From NCBI RefSeq assembly GCF_004569635.1, contig NZ_SPOZ01000009.1, forward strand, positions 1 through 64,000: 64,000 bases of DNA. The letters are read 5' to 3'. Source of the DNA: Streptococcus sp. LYSM12. GTDB lineage: Bacteria > Bacillota > Bacilli > Lactobacillales > Streptococcaceae. Positions 17,597 through 26,827 of the stretch are shown here, piece by piece. The notes under the pieces are model-generated. The model worked only from the letters and a program-made list of their open reading frames with translations. It ran no database searches and was not told where the DNA came from. The position numbers and the translations under genes are program-made. Each line of letters starts with the position of its first letter. Positions within the stretch are counted from its first letter, which is position 1.

Positions 17597-18376
17597 CTAA
17601 CCTCCAAAAATAATCAGACGCTTCTTTGCCGTTTGCCAGAGGAAGTACATCAGCACAGTTAGAATAGGTACCCAGATGAATTGTATCCAAAATAGGCTGG
17701 TATCTACCTCTTTTCCTAAGAGAATATTGATGGGAAAATTGACTGCAAAGCTGTAGGGTAACATGTTTAGGATATTCGCAATTGGTGCAGGATAAAAACT
17801 CAAGGGCAAAAGCACACCGGCTGACAGACTGAAAATTCCCTCCCGCAAGACAAAAAGTCCCCACGTATTGACTGTGTAAAAAGAGAGTAGTCCAAAACCG
17901 AGATCCATGAGTTGGACCATAAACATGCCAAGAAGGCTGGTTAATAGAAACAGTCCCCAGACTTTGGCGTCAGGTAGATAAAACTCAGGATTGACCAAGG
18001 GGATAACGGCTAAGACCAAGAGGAACTTTATAGCTTCAATGATTTTTAGCCCAAAATCGTTAAAAAAGAGAGCTGTAATTGGTGAGTAAGGCAGAAGTAG
18101 TTCGCCTGTGATGTTTCCTTTGACAATGGAGCTGGCTAAATTACGACCAATGCTAAAGCTATTGAGATTGTTCAAGAGGTTGGCAAAGATAATATAGGTT
18201 GTAAAGGTCGCAAGGCTATAGCCCTTGACCTCGGATTGGGCAAGGAAAATCGTTTTCCAGACAAAGAGGGATACCAGTATTTTTACCAACATTGAAGTGA
18301 GTGTTGCTATAAAAAAGGACTTGTACTGCAACTGCAAAATGAGCATTTGCCGAGTAACGTGAAGATACTTAATCAT
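17597..18376 (-). CDS. ABC-2 type permease (COG4587-like)
   Basis: 259 residues, six predicted membrane helices, with FVWKTIF, NLLNNLNSFSIGRNLASSIVKGNITGELLLPYSP and a C-terminal LNMLPYSFAVNFPINILLG motif typical of this permease family. The start at 18376 has GAGGAGGGG upstream and overlaps the ATPase stop (18369) by 8 bp. It would pair with the following permease to form the membrane part of the transporter. Nothing local indicates the cargo. Confidence 0.82.
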   Translation of the reverse strand: MIKYLHVTRQMLILQLQYKSFFIATLTSMLVKILVSLFVWKTIFLAQSEVKGYSLATFTTYIIFANLLNNLNSFSIGRNLASSIVKGNITGELLLPYSPITALFFNDFGLKIIEAIKFLLVLAVIPLVNPEFYLPDAKVWGLFLLTSLLGMFMVQLMDLGFGLLSFYTVNTWGLFVLREGIFSLSAGVLLPLSFYPAPIANILNMLPYSFAVNFPINILLGKEVDTSLFWIQFIWVPILTVLMYFLWQTAKKRLIIFGG

Positions 18377-19352
18377 GAAGCCCCTCCTCATAAATGCGCT
18401 TGACAATTTGCTCAATCGTGATTTCTTTCATGGTCACATCTTCAATAGGATATTGGGCAAAGGCAAGCTGGATAATCTGAGCGTTATTGAGGTGTTCAGT
18501 TTGGTAATGAATCTCAAAATGATGTGAGTCAAGCTGTTTCCATTCAAGGTGTGGAGCTTTCAGTGGAGCTTCAATAGCTGTATGCGTAGTGAAAGCAATG
18601 GTTTTGACCTTGGAAAAGTTCTTTTTCAAATGTGTCAGACTACCATCGTAGACTTTTTGTCCCTTATCAATGATGACAATCCGCTCGCAGAGACTTTCAA
18701 TGTCCTGCATATCGTGAGAAGTGATGAGAAAGGTTGTTTGAAATTCCTGGTTCATGGTACGGATAAAATTACGGATTAGCTCCTTAACACTTGCATCTAG
18801 TCCAATGGTAGGTTCGTCCAAAAAGACAATAGCAGGTTGGTGGAGAAAAATCGCTGCGAATTCACACTTGACCCGCTGACCGAGAGAAAGATTACGAACA
18901 GGTTGGTTGAGAATACTTTCTAATTCCAAGAGTTTTGTCAGATGTTTGAGTCGTTCTTGATAAAGAGAATCAGGGACATCATAAATCTTGGCATGGAGAA
19001 AGAAAGATTCGATAACAGGAATGTCCCATCGAAGATGAGATTTTTGACCGAATAAAACACCAATTTGCCGATTGATAGCAGTCCGAGCTTTGGATGGATC
19101 AAGACCGTTAATCAAGACCTGTCCCTCATCGGGATAGAGAATGCCTGTCAGCATTTTAATAGTCGTTGACTTTCCGCTTCCGTTTGAGCCTATGTAGCCG
19201 ATGATTTCACCTTTTTGAATAGAGAGGGAAATGTTCTTGACAGCAGGAATATAGCGTTTTTTCGGACGGAAAAAAGACTTAATTGACCCCAACAAGCCAG
19301 CTTCCTTATCCACGAGTGTGTAAGTTTTTGATAAATGATGTGCTTCAATCAT
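18369..19352 (-). CDS. ABC transporter ATP-binding protein (COG4586-like)
   Basis: 327 residues. Walker A is GSNGSGKST near 57, the Q-loop region GVLFGQKSHLRWD near 97, signature LSLGQRVKCEF near 156, and Walker B PAIVFLDEPTIGLD near 174. A C-terminal extension of about 90 residues follows the H-loop TSHDM. The 'LFGQKSHLRWDIP' segment is characteristic of COG4586 ATPases. It drives the two permeases encoded directly downstream. GAGGAG precedes the ATG. A catabolite-type site lies about 30 bp further upstream. Confidence 0.88.
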   Translation of the reverse strand: MIEAHHLSKTYTLVDKEAGLLGSIKSFFRPKKRYIPAVKNISLSIQKGEIIGYIGSNGSGKSTTIKMLTGILYPDEGQVLINGLDPSKARTAINRQIGVLFGQKSHLRWDIPVIESFFLHAKIYDVPDSLYQERLKHLTKLLELESILNQPVRNLSLGQRVKCEFAAIFLHQPAIVFLDEPTIGLDASVKELIRNFIRTMNQEFQTTFLITSHDMQDIESLCERIVIIDKGQKVYDGSLTHLKKNFSKVKTIAFTTHTAIEAPLKAPHLEWKQLDSHHFEIHYQTEHLNNAQIIQLAFAQYPIEDVTMKEITIEQIVKRIYEEGLHD

Positions 19353-19383
19353 GGGAACTCCTCAAAATTTAGAAAATCACTAT

Positions 19384-19398
19384 AGAAAACGTTTGCAA
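19384..19398 (-). promoter_or_regulatory. Possible cre (CcpA) site upstream of the ABC exporter operon
   Basis: Minus-strand TTGCAAACGTTTTCT matches the cre consensus WTGNAANCGNWNNCW at nearly all fixed positions. It lies 32-46 bp before the ATPase start, close to where the promoter should be. Confidence 0.4.
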
Positions 19399-19529
19399 AA
19401 ACTATTGTAGCACGTTACTTTTAGAAATACAAGCTACTATTAGTTTGAATTGATAACAATACATGAACCTCATTCATGAAGCAAAGGTTTATCTTATAAG
19501 AGATATTTCTGTAGAGAAACGAGATACAG

Positions 19530-19745
19530 TAGGGAGTGGGAAAGAACTCAAAATACATAAGCAAGAGTCCGGTTTTTACCTTATTTCCTGCATTCTAGCT
19601 TCGGGTGGAAACGGTCTATTCCCAGACCATTTCACCTCCCGCACAGCTCCAACGGCATGATAGCCATTAAAGCGACCACTGCGTCAACATCATTCGGTTC
19701 ATAAAGTGAGAGAGCTGGGACTTTTTGCCAAGCCTCATGTTGGCA
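19530..19745 (+). repeat. Intergenic repeat family 2, copy 1
   Basis: Contains 'gcttcgggtggaaacggtctattcccagaccatttca' and ends with 'gagagctgggactttttgccaagcctc', whose arms form a hairpin. The same order of blocks is seen at 62487-62690 in inverse orientation, and partial copies at 30525-30760 and 33905-33990. Confidence 0.6.
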
Positions 19746-19808
19746 TTCAGAAAGCGGACCTTTTGCTCTAACAGCACTTTGTGTGTTTGTCTTGGGATGA
19801 ATGAAAAA

Positions 19809-19830
19809 AATCCGCTTGTAGGAGCGGATT
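19809..19830 (-). terminator. Terminator of the tetR-type gene
   Basis: AATCCGCT / AGCGGATT form an 8-bp stem with a 6-base loop; on the minus strand it is followed by a run of T. It lies 4 bp after the stop at 19834. Confidence 0.75.
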
Positions 19831-19833
19831 GGA

Positions 19834-20367
19834 TTACGGTAATAATTTCATAACCAGAGTGGTCATCTCAGTCGGAGATTCAGCTTTTCCTTTGTTAATC
19901 CAGGCTTGGACAATACCAAAGAAAGCGTGAGCGAAGTAAATGCTACAGTAGTCTTTTTCTACTTCGGACAAGGTATCAAGATTGATGCGATCTGCCAAGT
20001 CATTGTTGATGAAGAGACGGACCTTATTGATAAGGAAGGCTTGGATTTCTTGACTGCCGTTGTGGGTGAGGAGGGCAGATAGGAGTTGTTCGCGAGAGAG
20101 GAGGACGAAGATTTCAAGGAAAACTTCTTTTCGCTCGCGTCTATACTGGGTGATAATATCTTCTATCTCAATAAATAAGGCCTCTTGGTAGGCTTCAATC
20201 AACTGGTATTTGTCCCGATAATGGGTGTAAAAGCTGGAGCGACTGATGCCTGCTGTCTGGGCGAGGTGAGTGGTAGTAATCTCATTGAATTGCTGGTGTT
20301 GTAAGCAGGTCACCATGGCTTCTAAAATGGCTTTTTGGGTTTCTTTGCGTCGTGTATCCATGCCCAT
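19834..20367 (-). CDS. TetR/AcrR-family repressor, divergent to yhgE-type gene
   Basis: 177 residues. The N-terminal HTH is ITTTHLAQTAGISRSSFYTHYRDKYQLIEAY (residues 27-57), the standard TetR DNA-binding pattern; the C-terminal ligand domain is not recognisable by sequence. ATG at 20367 has AAGGAG 6 bp before it; the annotated frame extends further but lacks a ribosome site. The gene is transcribed away from the YhgE/Pip gene with two matching palindromes between them, so it very likely represses itself and that gene. The inducer is unknown. Confidence 0.85.
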   Translation of the reverse strand: MGMDTRRKETQKAILEAMVTCLQHQQFNEITTTHLAQTAGISRSSFYTHYRDKYQLIEAYQEALFIEIEDIITQYRRERKEVFLEIFVLLSREQLLSALLTHNGSQEIQAFLINKVRLFINNDLADRINLDTLSEVEKDYCSIYFAHAFFGIVQAWINKGKAESPTEMTTLVMKLLP

Positions 20368-20389
20368 TGTTTCTCCTTTTTGCACATTG

Positions 20390-20482
20390 TTGGACAATGT
20401 GTCCAAAACTAGTTTTTGAAACTTGATTTTGTCTGCTGGCTTTGTATAATATACTATATCATATTTTGGACGGTGTGTCTAA
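20390..20482 (+). promoter_or_regulatory. Divergent promoter region with two TetR-type operators
   Basis: TTGGACAATGTGTCCAA (20390-20406) is a palindrome with 7-bp arms. A second, TTGGACGGTGTGTCTAA (20466-20482), matches it at 14 of 17 positions. Between them lies a plus-strand promoter: TTGATT (20423-20428), 16 bp, TATAAT (20445-20450). The downstream operator overlaps the likely transcription start of the YhgE gene, and the upstream one lies just before the repressor's ribosome site. Confidence 0.65.
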
Positions 20483-20636
20483 TATTGGTCGGAATCACAT
20501 TCTGAAGTCGGTCATCCAGCTTAAAATCTTGCTCTCCCCTTTTAGGTAGTGGAGACAGGTTGCTCGTCTAGAAAGCAAGGAGAGACAAGCCCTCTGAAAT
20601 CGAGATGATATCGCCTCCTAAGTTGGATGTTGTTTT

Positions 20637-20742
20637 TATAGTCCTTTCGTTTATCTTTTATTATTTCGTTAACTCGCTTTGCCGTACTCTAGTACAGCCT
20701 GCAACTCGTTGCCTAGTACTAAAAGTAAGCTAAAAGACTATA
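20637..20742 (+). repeat. MITE copy A (RUP-like), in the 5' leader of the YhgE gene
   Basis: 106 bp starting TATAGTC and ending GACTATA, with imperfect inverted arms (tttcgtttatcttttat / taagctaaaagacta). It separates the promoter at 20423-20450 from the coding region and ends 21 bp before the start codon. Subtype 1 core: gccgtactctagtacagcc. Confidence 0.85.
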
Positions 20743-20763
20743 TAAAGTATGAAGGAGAATAGT

Positions 20764-23232
20764 ATGTTAGAACAAATGAAGCATATCCTAAAAAAGCCAA
20801 GCCTATGGATTGTGATGATTGGGGTTGCCTGTATTCCAGCCCTTTATAATCTAAGTTTTTTAACCTCCATGTGGGATCCCTATGGCAATGTCAAGAATTT
20901 GCCTGTTGCGGTAGTCAATAAAGATCTAGCATCTGAATTTCAGGGTAAAGACTTGAAGATTGGGCAGGACATGGTGAAATCAATGAAAGAAAGTGAGAAC
21001 CTTGATTTTCACTTTGTCTCAAGTGAAGATGCAGAAAAAGGGTTAGAAGCAGGTACCTATTATATGGTTGTCACCTTGCCAGCTGATTTGTCCCAAAAAG
21101 CTGCTAGCCTCTTGACAGACAAGCCAGAGCAATTAAAGATTGACTATCAGACCTCAAAAGGTCATAGTTTTGTCGCTGCAAAAATGGGCGAATCAGCCAT
21201 GAATAAGCTTCAAGAATCTGTGTCCGAAAATATTACCCAAACCTATACAAGAGCAGTATTTTCTAGCATGTCACAATTACAAGCTGGTCTCGGTAAGGCA
21301 GCAGATGGGGGACAGCAGCTCAATCATGGAAGTCAGGCTCTTGTGGCAGGAAGTCAGACGTTAGCAAATGGCTTGGGGACGCTTGCAACCTCTACTCAAA
21401 CCCTGTCAGAAGGAGCAGATCAGCTCCACTCAGGTCTCGTTCGCTATACGGACGGTGTAGCCCAAGCCACAAGGGGTGGAACGGGGCTTGTAAATGGTTT
21501 ATTACCCTATACGAATGGTGTAGAAAGTCTAGCCGGAGGAGCTAGTCAACTGGATGACAAGTCTGCTGAATTACTTGCAGGGGTCAAGCAACTACAGTCT
21601 GGTCAAGACCAGATTCAAGAGTTAGTTGCAGGGGCTAATCGAATTAGTGATAGCTTGTCACAATTAGCTACAGCAACGACCTCATCGAAAGAGCAGGAAG
21701 CGAGCCTAGTTAGTTTAATCCAAGGTCTTTCCGGTTTACAAGAAGGCATCAACGAACTAAATACGCACGTTTCAGGGTTGACGGTTCCAAATCTTGAAAC
21801 GGCGACAATTACAACTAGTTTACAGACGATTGGGGCTCAGGCCCAAACCATGATAGTTTCTAGCCAGGCAGATAAGGAAGCTAGTATAGTAGCCCTGCAA
21901 GCAACATCAGCTTATCAGACCATGGATGCTAATCAACAAGCGGAATTAGTAGCAGCTATTGAGGCGCATCCGTCTACAACGGTAGCACAGGCACAGGCGA
22001 TTTTACAAGAACTTGCTAGCATGCAGAACACTCTTGCTGTTTTGGGAAATACAGGCGGAATGGCAGGCCAAGTAGCAGGTTTGAAAGAGGGAGTTCAACA
22101 ATTAGCAGCTGGAGCCAATCAAGCCTTGCCAGGTGCCACTATGGCGATTACAGAATTGTCAGGTGGTCTTCATCAGGCAAATAGTGCTCTTTCTCAATTA
22201 GCATCAGGTAGTCAAACCTTGGCAGGAGGTGTAGGACAATTGCAGTCTGCCTTGGCAAGTGGTAGCGATCGTCTCGGACAAGGCGTGACCCTCTATACTG
22301 ATGCGGTTGCCCAGCTGAGTAATGGGGCTAACCAGTTAGTCAAAAACAATGGCAAGATCATGGCAGGAGCAAGTCAAATAGCCTCAGGTCTTGAGGCTCT
22401 AGATAGCAACTCTGCAAGTCTTGTAACGGGCGTCGGGCGCTTGGCTGACGGCTCTAAGCAATTACAGGCAGGTACGGACAAATTGCAAAGTGGTGGTCAA
22501 GAACTGGTCGCTGGAGTTGATAAACTCCAGACAGGAACAGATAGTTTGGCAGGTTCTTTGAGTCAGGCGCATGAGCAACTATCTCTTGTTGCGGTGGAGC
22601 GTAACAATGCGGATATGGTGTCAAAACCTGTTACGCTATCTCATCAAGATAAGGATAAGGTTCCGACCAATGGGGTAGGTATGGCGCCTTATATGGTGTC
22701 TGTTGCTCTGATGGTTGTGGCTCTTTCAACCAATGTCATTTTTGCTAAACGTATCGACGGGAAAGAATATAGCTCACGTTCAGAGTGGGCAAGTAATAAG
22801 CTCGTAATCAATGGTACTATTGCGACACTAGCTAGTGTGATTCTGTACGCTACACTTCATTTGATTGGCATAGACTCAAGCTATCCCCTTGCAACCTTTG
22901 GTCTAATTCTCCTTGCGGCCTGGACTTTCATGGCTCTGGTTACAGCTCTGATTGGCTGGAATAATCATTTAGGATCGTTTGCGGCCTTGCTTCTCTTATT
23001 ATTACAACTGGGCTCAAGTGCAGGAACCTACCCGATTGAGTTAAGCCCAAACTTTTTCCAAAAGGTTCAACCCTATTTACCAATGACCTATACGGTGGCA
23101 GGTCTCCGTCAGACCATTTCCATGGGAAATCATATCAGTCACCAGGTAACCATTTTGAGCCTATTTCTCATCGGGTTCATGGCGTTAGGTCTCCTTATCT
23201 TCCGTCCAGTTCGAATAGATGCTGAGAAATGA
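20764..23232 (+). CDS. YhgE/Pip-domain membrane protein
   Basis: 822 residues. One membrane segment at residues 15-37 (LWIVMIGVACIPALYNLSFL) is followed by the YhgE/Pip N-terminal motif WDPYGNVKNLPVAVVNKD. A long extracellular-type middle part (about 190-600) carries repeated L..GS..L..G..QL units and is likely coiled coil. Five to six C-terminal helices (630-820) resemble ABC-2 permeases. Family members include phage infection protein Pip and parts of type VII or membrane-stress systems, but the biochemical role is unsettled. GAAGGAG sits before ATG 20764; the frame is open from 20749. Control by the divergent TetR protein is probable. Confidence 0.85.
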   Translation: MLEQMKHILKKPSLWIVMIGVACIPALYNLSFLTSMWDPYGNVKNLPVAVVNKDLASEFQGKDLKIGQDMVKSMKESENLDFHFVSSEDAEKGLEAGTYYMVVTLPADLSQKAASLLTDKPEQLKIDYQTSKGHSFVAAKMGESAMNKLQESVSENITQTYTRAVFSSMSQLQAGLGKAADGGQQLNHGSQALVAGSQTLANGLGTLATSTQTLSEGADQLHSGLVRYTDGVAQATRGGTGLVNGLLPYTNGVESLAGGASQLDDKSAELLAGVKQLQSGQDQIQELVAGANRISDSLSQLATATTSSKEQEASLVSLIQGLSGLQEGINELNTHVSGLTVPNLETATITTSLQTIGAQAQTMIVSSQADKEASIVALQATSAYQTMDANQQAELVAAIEAHPSTTVAQAQAILQELASMQNTLAVLGNTGGMAGQVAGLKEGVQQLAAGANQALPGATMAITELSGGLHQANSALSQLASGSQTLAGGVGQLQSALASGSDRLGQGVTLYTDAVAQLSNGANQLVKNNGKIMAGASQIASGLEALDSNSASLVTGVGRLADGSKQLQAGTDKLQSGGQELVAGVDKLQTGTDSLAGSLSQAHEQLSLVAVERNNADMVSKPVTLSHQDKDKVPTNGVGMAPYMVSVALMVVALSTNVIFAKRIDGKEYSSRSEWASNKLVINGTIATLASVILYATLHLIGIDSSYPLATFGLILLAAWTFMALVTALIGWNNHLGSFAALLLLLLQLGSSAGTYPIELSPNFFQKVQPYLPMTYTVAGLRQTISMGNHISHQVTILSLFLIGFMALGLLIFRPVRIDAEK

Positions 23233-23233
23233 G

Positions 23234-23257
23234 AAAATCCCCAGTTATGGGGATTTT
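23234..23257 (+). terminator. Terminator after the YhgE gene
   Basis: AAAATCCCC / GGGGATTTT form a 9-bp stem with a 6-base loop, starting just after the stop codon. Confidence 0.7.
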
Positions 23258-23763
23258 AGGTAGAAGAAAAAGAGTGGCTTATGTGCTAGTCCCTAAAGAT
23301 TTGGAATTATAAATACAAGGATTTGGTTCTGTATTGTACAAGACCAAGTCCTTTTCGTTTTTGTAGTAAAAAGCTACTCAGTGATAGCTAGCATTAGTTC
23401 ACCCAGTGAGGGAAAGGTTTTTTATAGTTATAGAACATCTCCGACTGTAGGAGATTAAAGAACCCTCATTATCTGTGCTGTTTTCTTTGAGTGGTAGGGA
23501 GAGAACGATTCATTTTAGTCCTAAAATGTTGGAGTGAGACTGGTATTGATATTGTTCCTTAGAAAAAGCTTCATCTCTTATTTCTTGCTTCAAGGTAAGG
23601 GAATGAGGGATGTTTCTCCTGGTTCAGGGCCTCGTATTTATAACAAGGAATTGGCTGACGGAATTTATCCCTGCGAAAATCAACTTCAAATGGGGTCAGC
23701 AGCACTTTTCTGTACCTCAAGTACAGCCTGTACCTAGCTTTGCTATTGTTATTTTCAACTTTT
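23258..23763. other. Gene-free stretch with a second hairpin
   Basis: An imperfect hairpin lies at about 23318-23352 (aaggatttggttct / aagaccaagtcctt) followed by TTTTCG. The remainder shows only degraded repeat sequence, including 'gtacctcaagtacagcctgtacctagc', a decayed MITE core near 23712. The ORF at 23534-23737 has no ribosome site and no recognisable product. Confidence 0.45.
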
Positions 23764-23869
23764 TATAGTCTTTTAGTTTACTTTTAGTACTAGGCAAGGA
23801 GCTGCAGGCTGTACTGGAGTATGGCAAAGCGAGTGAACGAAGTAATAAAAGATAAACGAAATGACTATA
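23764..23869 (-). repeat. MITE copy B
   Basis: 106 bp, inverse orientation, subtype 1; TATAGTC and GACTATA ends intact. It lies between the YhgE gene and the convergent peptidase gene. Confidence 0.85.
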
Positions 23870-23984
23870 CAATTCTTAAATAGACCTCTATCTCAATAGC
23901 CTAATTTCATAGAACATTACCTCAAACATTAGATTTTCTAGCTCACTTTGGAGTGCGCCGTTCCATTTCATGAGATATGACTTT

Positions 23985-24941
23985 CTACTCTTTCTCAACA
24001 TGTACAGCCATGGTCTGGGTATCGACGTGTATTTTTGCTCCGATAGGAATTGTAAAAAGAGGTTGCGTATGGGCAAAGTCCATATCGTACATCACTGGAA
24101 TTGTCTTTAATATAGGATATTTATCCAGGATATAGAGTAGGAGTTCTTGGGTCATGCCACATTCTTTTGGGAAACGCCCGATGAGAACGGCTTTTGGCTC
24201 TGGATAGGCTTGGAGAAGTGCTGCTAGCGTTCGATCAAAGTCGTAGTAATCATTTTCTTCGGCCTCTTCTAAAAAGAAAAGGTAGTCTTCTTCCTGCGGT
24301 GCATAGGGTGTACCACGTAGAAGCGAGAAAGTTGAGAGATTACCACCGAGAGCAGTCGCCACGGCTTGTCCATGATGATACACTTTCCACTCGGTCTTGT
24401 GAAAAATCATCTCTGCATCGGGGAGATACCAGGCATTACTACCCCATTTTTTGCTTGGAGTTAAGCTATAGGAAGTTTGGGTCAAGGCTTTTAGCCAACT
24501 TTCAGTCTGATAGTCTTGGAGTGCTTCCATTTTAAAGCTAGAATAGGCAGGCCCCATGTAGGTTTTGAGTCCTGTCTTAGCATAGATAGCATTGAGTAGA
24601 GCCGTGGTGTCTGAATAACCACAAAAAGGTTTGGGGTGTGCTTTTATCAAGTCATAGTCCAAATAAGGGAGGAGCTCATTGCAGTTAAAACCACCGATTG
24701 TGGCTAAAATCATGTCTACGCAATCATCTAAAAATGCTTCGTGTAAGTCTGTCACACGGCTTTCAATCGATGCAGAGCCGAGCAAATCATGCTCATTGTA
24801 GTGTCTTGAAAATGAGAGTTGAAAACCAAGACGTTCCAAACGCTCTTTGGCAGCAAGATTGGCATCGAAACCGCCGATGCGTTTAATGGATGATGAGGGA
24901 CTGAGTATGCGGATATGGGCATTTTTGCTGAGCTTTTTCAT
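23985..24941 (-). CDS. S66-family serine peptidase (LD-carboxypeptidase / MccF-like)
   Basis: 318 residues. The N-terminus IRILSPSSSIKRIGG and the segment ILATIGGFNCNELLPYLDYDLI lead to the nucleophile motif GYSDTTALLNAI (Ser near residue 116). LEEAEENDYYDFDRTL and MYDMDFAHTQPLFTIPIGA carry the Glu and His of the S66 Ser-Glu-His triad. S66 members either trim tetrapeptides of recycled peptidoglycan or inactivate microcin C-like peptide-nucleotides. Sequence alone does not separate the two, although the bulky C-terminal part looks MccF-like. Start 24941 follows GGAGG; the longer frame from 25007 has no ribosome site. Confidence 0.85.
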   Translation of the reverse strand: MKKLSKNAHIRILSPSSSIKRIGGFDANLAAKERLERLGFQLSFSRHYNEHDLLGSASIESRVTDLHEAFLDDCVDMILATIGGFNCNELLPYLDYDLIKAHPKPFCGYSDTTALLNAIYAKTGLKTYMGPAYSSFKMEALQDYQTESWLKALTQTSYSLTPSKKWGSNAWYLPDAEMIFHKTEWKVYHHGQAVATALGGNLSTFSLLRGTPYAPQEEDYLFFLEEAEENDYYDFDRTLAALLQAYPEPKAVLIGRFPKECGMTQELLLYILDKYPILKTIPVMYDMDFAHTQPLFTIPIGAKIHVDTQTMAVHVEKE

Positions 24942-25073
24942 AGAGGAACCTCCTTTTGATGTCCTGTTATTATACGCCTTTTTATAGAGGAATGCAAAAA
25001 ACAACATATTGATGGGGAAATGATGATACGAGTTGTTTTAGAAACAAGGGGAGGAATCCGCAACGGTTTTAGA

Positions 25074-25103
25074 TTGAATATTTCTTATAGAACATGGTAA
25101 AAT
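25074..25103 (+). promoter_or_regulatory. Likely dlt operon promoter
   Basis: TTGAAT (25074-25079) and TAAAAT (25098-25103) with an 18-bp spacer, 36 bp before dltX, divergent from the S66 peptidase gene. Confidence 0.5.
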
Positions 25104-25138
25104 AGAGTGACTATTTTTGGATAAATGAGTGATTCGAG

Positions 25139-25270
25139 ATGAAACAATATCAAATTGTATGCAAGTTTGTAGGGCAAACATTACTGTATTTTGTGATTTT
25201 TCTGGCTCTATTATACTTTTTTTCCTACCTTGGACAAGGACAAGGTGGCTTTATTTATAACGAATTTTAG
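25139..25270 (+). CDS. dltX: DltX, small membrane peptide of teichoic acid D-alanylation
   Basis: 43 residues: a short basic N-terminus (MKQYQIVCKF), one membrane helix (TLLYFVIFLALLYFFSYLG) and the C-terminal tail GGFIYNEF, matching the conserved FIYNEF motif of DltX. It is the first gene of the operon, 21 bp before dltA. In related systems DltX is an acyl carrier for D-alanine, with the conserved C-terminal Tyr taking part in transfer across the membrane. The gene is usually missed because of its size. The tail motif and position make the call firm. Confidence 0.9.
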   Translation: MKQYQIVCKFVGQTLLYFVIFLALLYFFSYLGQGQGGFIYNEF

Positions 25271-25291
25271 AGGTGAATGGTGACACGATTG

Positions 25292-26827
25292 ATGATTAAG
25301 GATATGATTGAAACGATTGAGCAGTATGCAGTGACTCAGCCAGACTTTCCCGTCTATAATATCTTGGGTGAAGTGCATACCTATCGTGATTTGAAAGAAG
25401 ATTCAGATAGTCTCGCAGCAAAGATTGATAGTCTTAACCTACCTGCAAAATCTCCTGTCCTTGTCTTTGGTGGACAAGAATATGAAATGCTTGCAACCTT
25501 TGTAGCGCTTACTAAGTCTGGTCATGCCTACATTCCGATTGATAGTCACTCTGCCTTGGAGCGAGTGTCGGCTATTTTAGAGGTGGCAGAGCCGGGTTTG
25601 GTTATCGGGATTGTAGATTTTCCCTTGGAAGTGTCTATACCCAAGCTGAATCTTTCTGATATCAAGGATGCTTTTGTAGAAAAAACAGCCTATACTATAA
25701 CCCATTCGGTTAAGGGCGATGATAACTACTATATCATTTTTACCTCTGGTACAACTGGTCAGCCTAAGGGGGTGCAGATTTCTCATGATAATCTGCTCAG
25801 CTTCACCAACTGGATGATTACAGATAAGGAGTTTGCTACACCAAGTCGTCCCCAGATGCTGGCTCAACCTCCGTATTCTTTTGATTTATCGGTCATGTAT
25901 TGGGCACCGACCCTAGCGCTAGGAGGAACCTTATTTGCTTTACCAAGTAGTATGGCGCAGGACTTTAAAAAATTATTTGCAACGATTTTGGATTTGCCAA
26001 TAGCCATTTGGACTTCGACACCGTCTTTTGCTGATTTGGCTATGTTATCTGAAGATTTCAATGCTAAGAATATGCCACACATCACGCATTTCTACTTTGA
26101 TGGCGAGGAATTGACCGTTAAAACAGCTCAAAAACTTCGCGACCGTTTTCCGAATGTACGGATTATCAATGCCTATGGTCCGACTGAGGCAACGGTTGCC
26201 CTTTCAGCAGTAGCAGTGACAGATGAGATGTTGAAAACTCTCAAACGTTTGCCGATTGGCTATACAAAAGACGATTCACCAACATTTATTATCGATGAAA
26301 AAGGGAATAAACTGCCAGTTGGTGAGCAGGGAGAAATTATCATCTCGGGTCCTGCCGTATCAAAAGGTTATCTGAACAATCCTGAAAAGACAGCGGAAGC
26401 CTTCTTTGAATTTGAGGGTTTACCAGCTTACCATACAGGGGATGTGGGTGCTATGACGGAAGAGGGGCTGCTGTTATATAGTGGTCGAATGGATTTCCAA
26501 ATCAAGTTTAACGGCTATCGCATTGAGCTAGAAGATGTTTCTCAAAATCTTAATAAATCACAATATATCAAATCTGCAGTTGCTGTTCCGCGCTACAACA
26601 AGGATCACAAGGTGCAAAATCTCTTAGCCTATGTCATCTTGAAAGAGGGTGTGCGCGAGCAGTTTGAACGTGATATTGATATGACCAAGGCAATCAAGGA
26701 AAACTTGGAGGATATTATGATGTCTTATATGATACCCTCCAAATTCCTCTATCGTGAAAGTTTACCTTTGACACCAAATGGGAAGATTGACATTAAGGGC
26801 CTAATCAATGAGGTAAACAACCGATGA
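25292..26827 (+). CDS. dltA: D-alanine--[D-alanyl carrier protein] ligase
   Basis: About 511 residues of the adenylate-forming (ANL) superfamily. The P-loop [21 protein letters not shown] sits near residue 150, YGPTEATV near 298 and the hinge region HTGDVGAM near 383. The catalytic Lys lies in [12 protein letters not shown] at the end. It activates D-alanine with ATP in the cytosol and loads it on DltC. Two starts are possible: 25292, giving the conserved [12 protein letters not shown]-terminus with GGTGA 7 bp upstream, and 25277. I prefer 25292. It overlaps dltB by 4 bp. Confidence 0.93.
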   Translation: MIKDMIETIEQYAVTQPDFPVYNILGEVHTYRDLKEDSDSLAAKIDSLNLPAKSPVLVFGGQEYEMLATFVALTKSGHAYIPIDSHSALERVSAILEVAEPGLVIGIVDFPLEVSIPKLNLSDIKDAFVEKTAYTITHSVKGDDNYYIIFTSGTTGQPKGVQISHDNLLSFTNWMITDKEFATPSRPQMLAQPPYSFDLSVMYWAPTLALGGTLFALPSSMAQDFKKLFATILDLPIAIWTSTPSFADLAMLSEDFNAKNMPHITHFYFDGEELTVKTAQKLRDRFPNVRIINAYGPTEATVALSAVAVTDEMLKTLKRLPIGYTKDDSPTFIIDEKGNKLPVGEQGEIIISGPAVSKGYLNNPEKTAEAFFEFEGLPAYHTGDVGAMTEEGLLLYSGRMDFQIKFNGYRIELEDVSQNLNKSQYIKSAVAVPRYNKDHKVQNLLAYVILKEGVREQFERDIDMTKAIKENLEDIMMSYMIPSKFLYRESLPLTPNGKIDIKGLINEVNNR

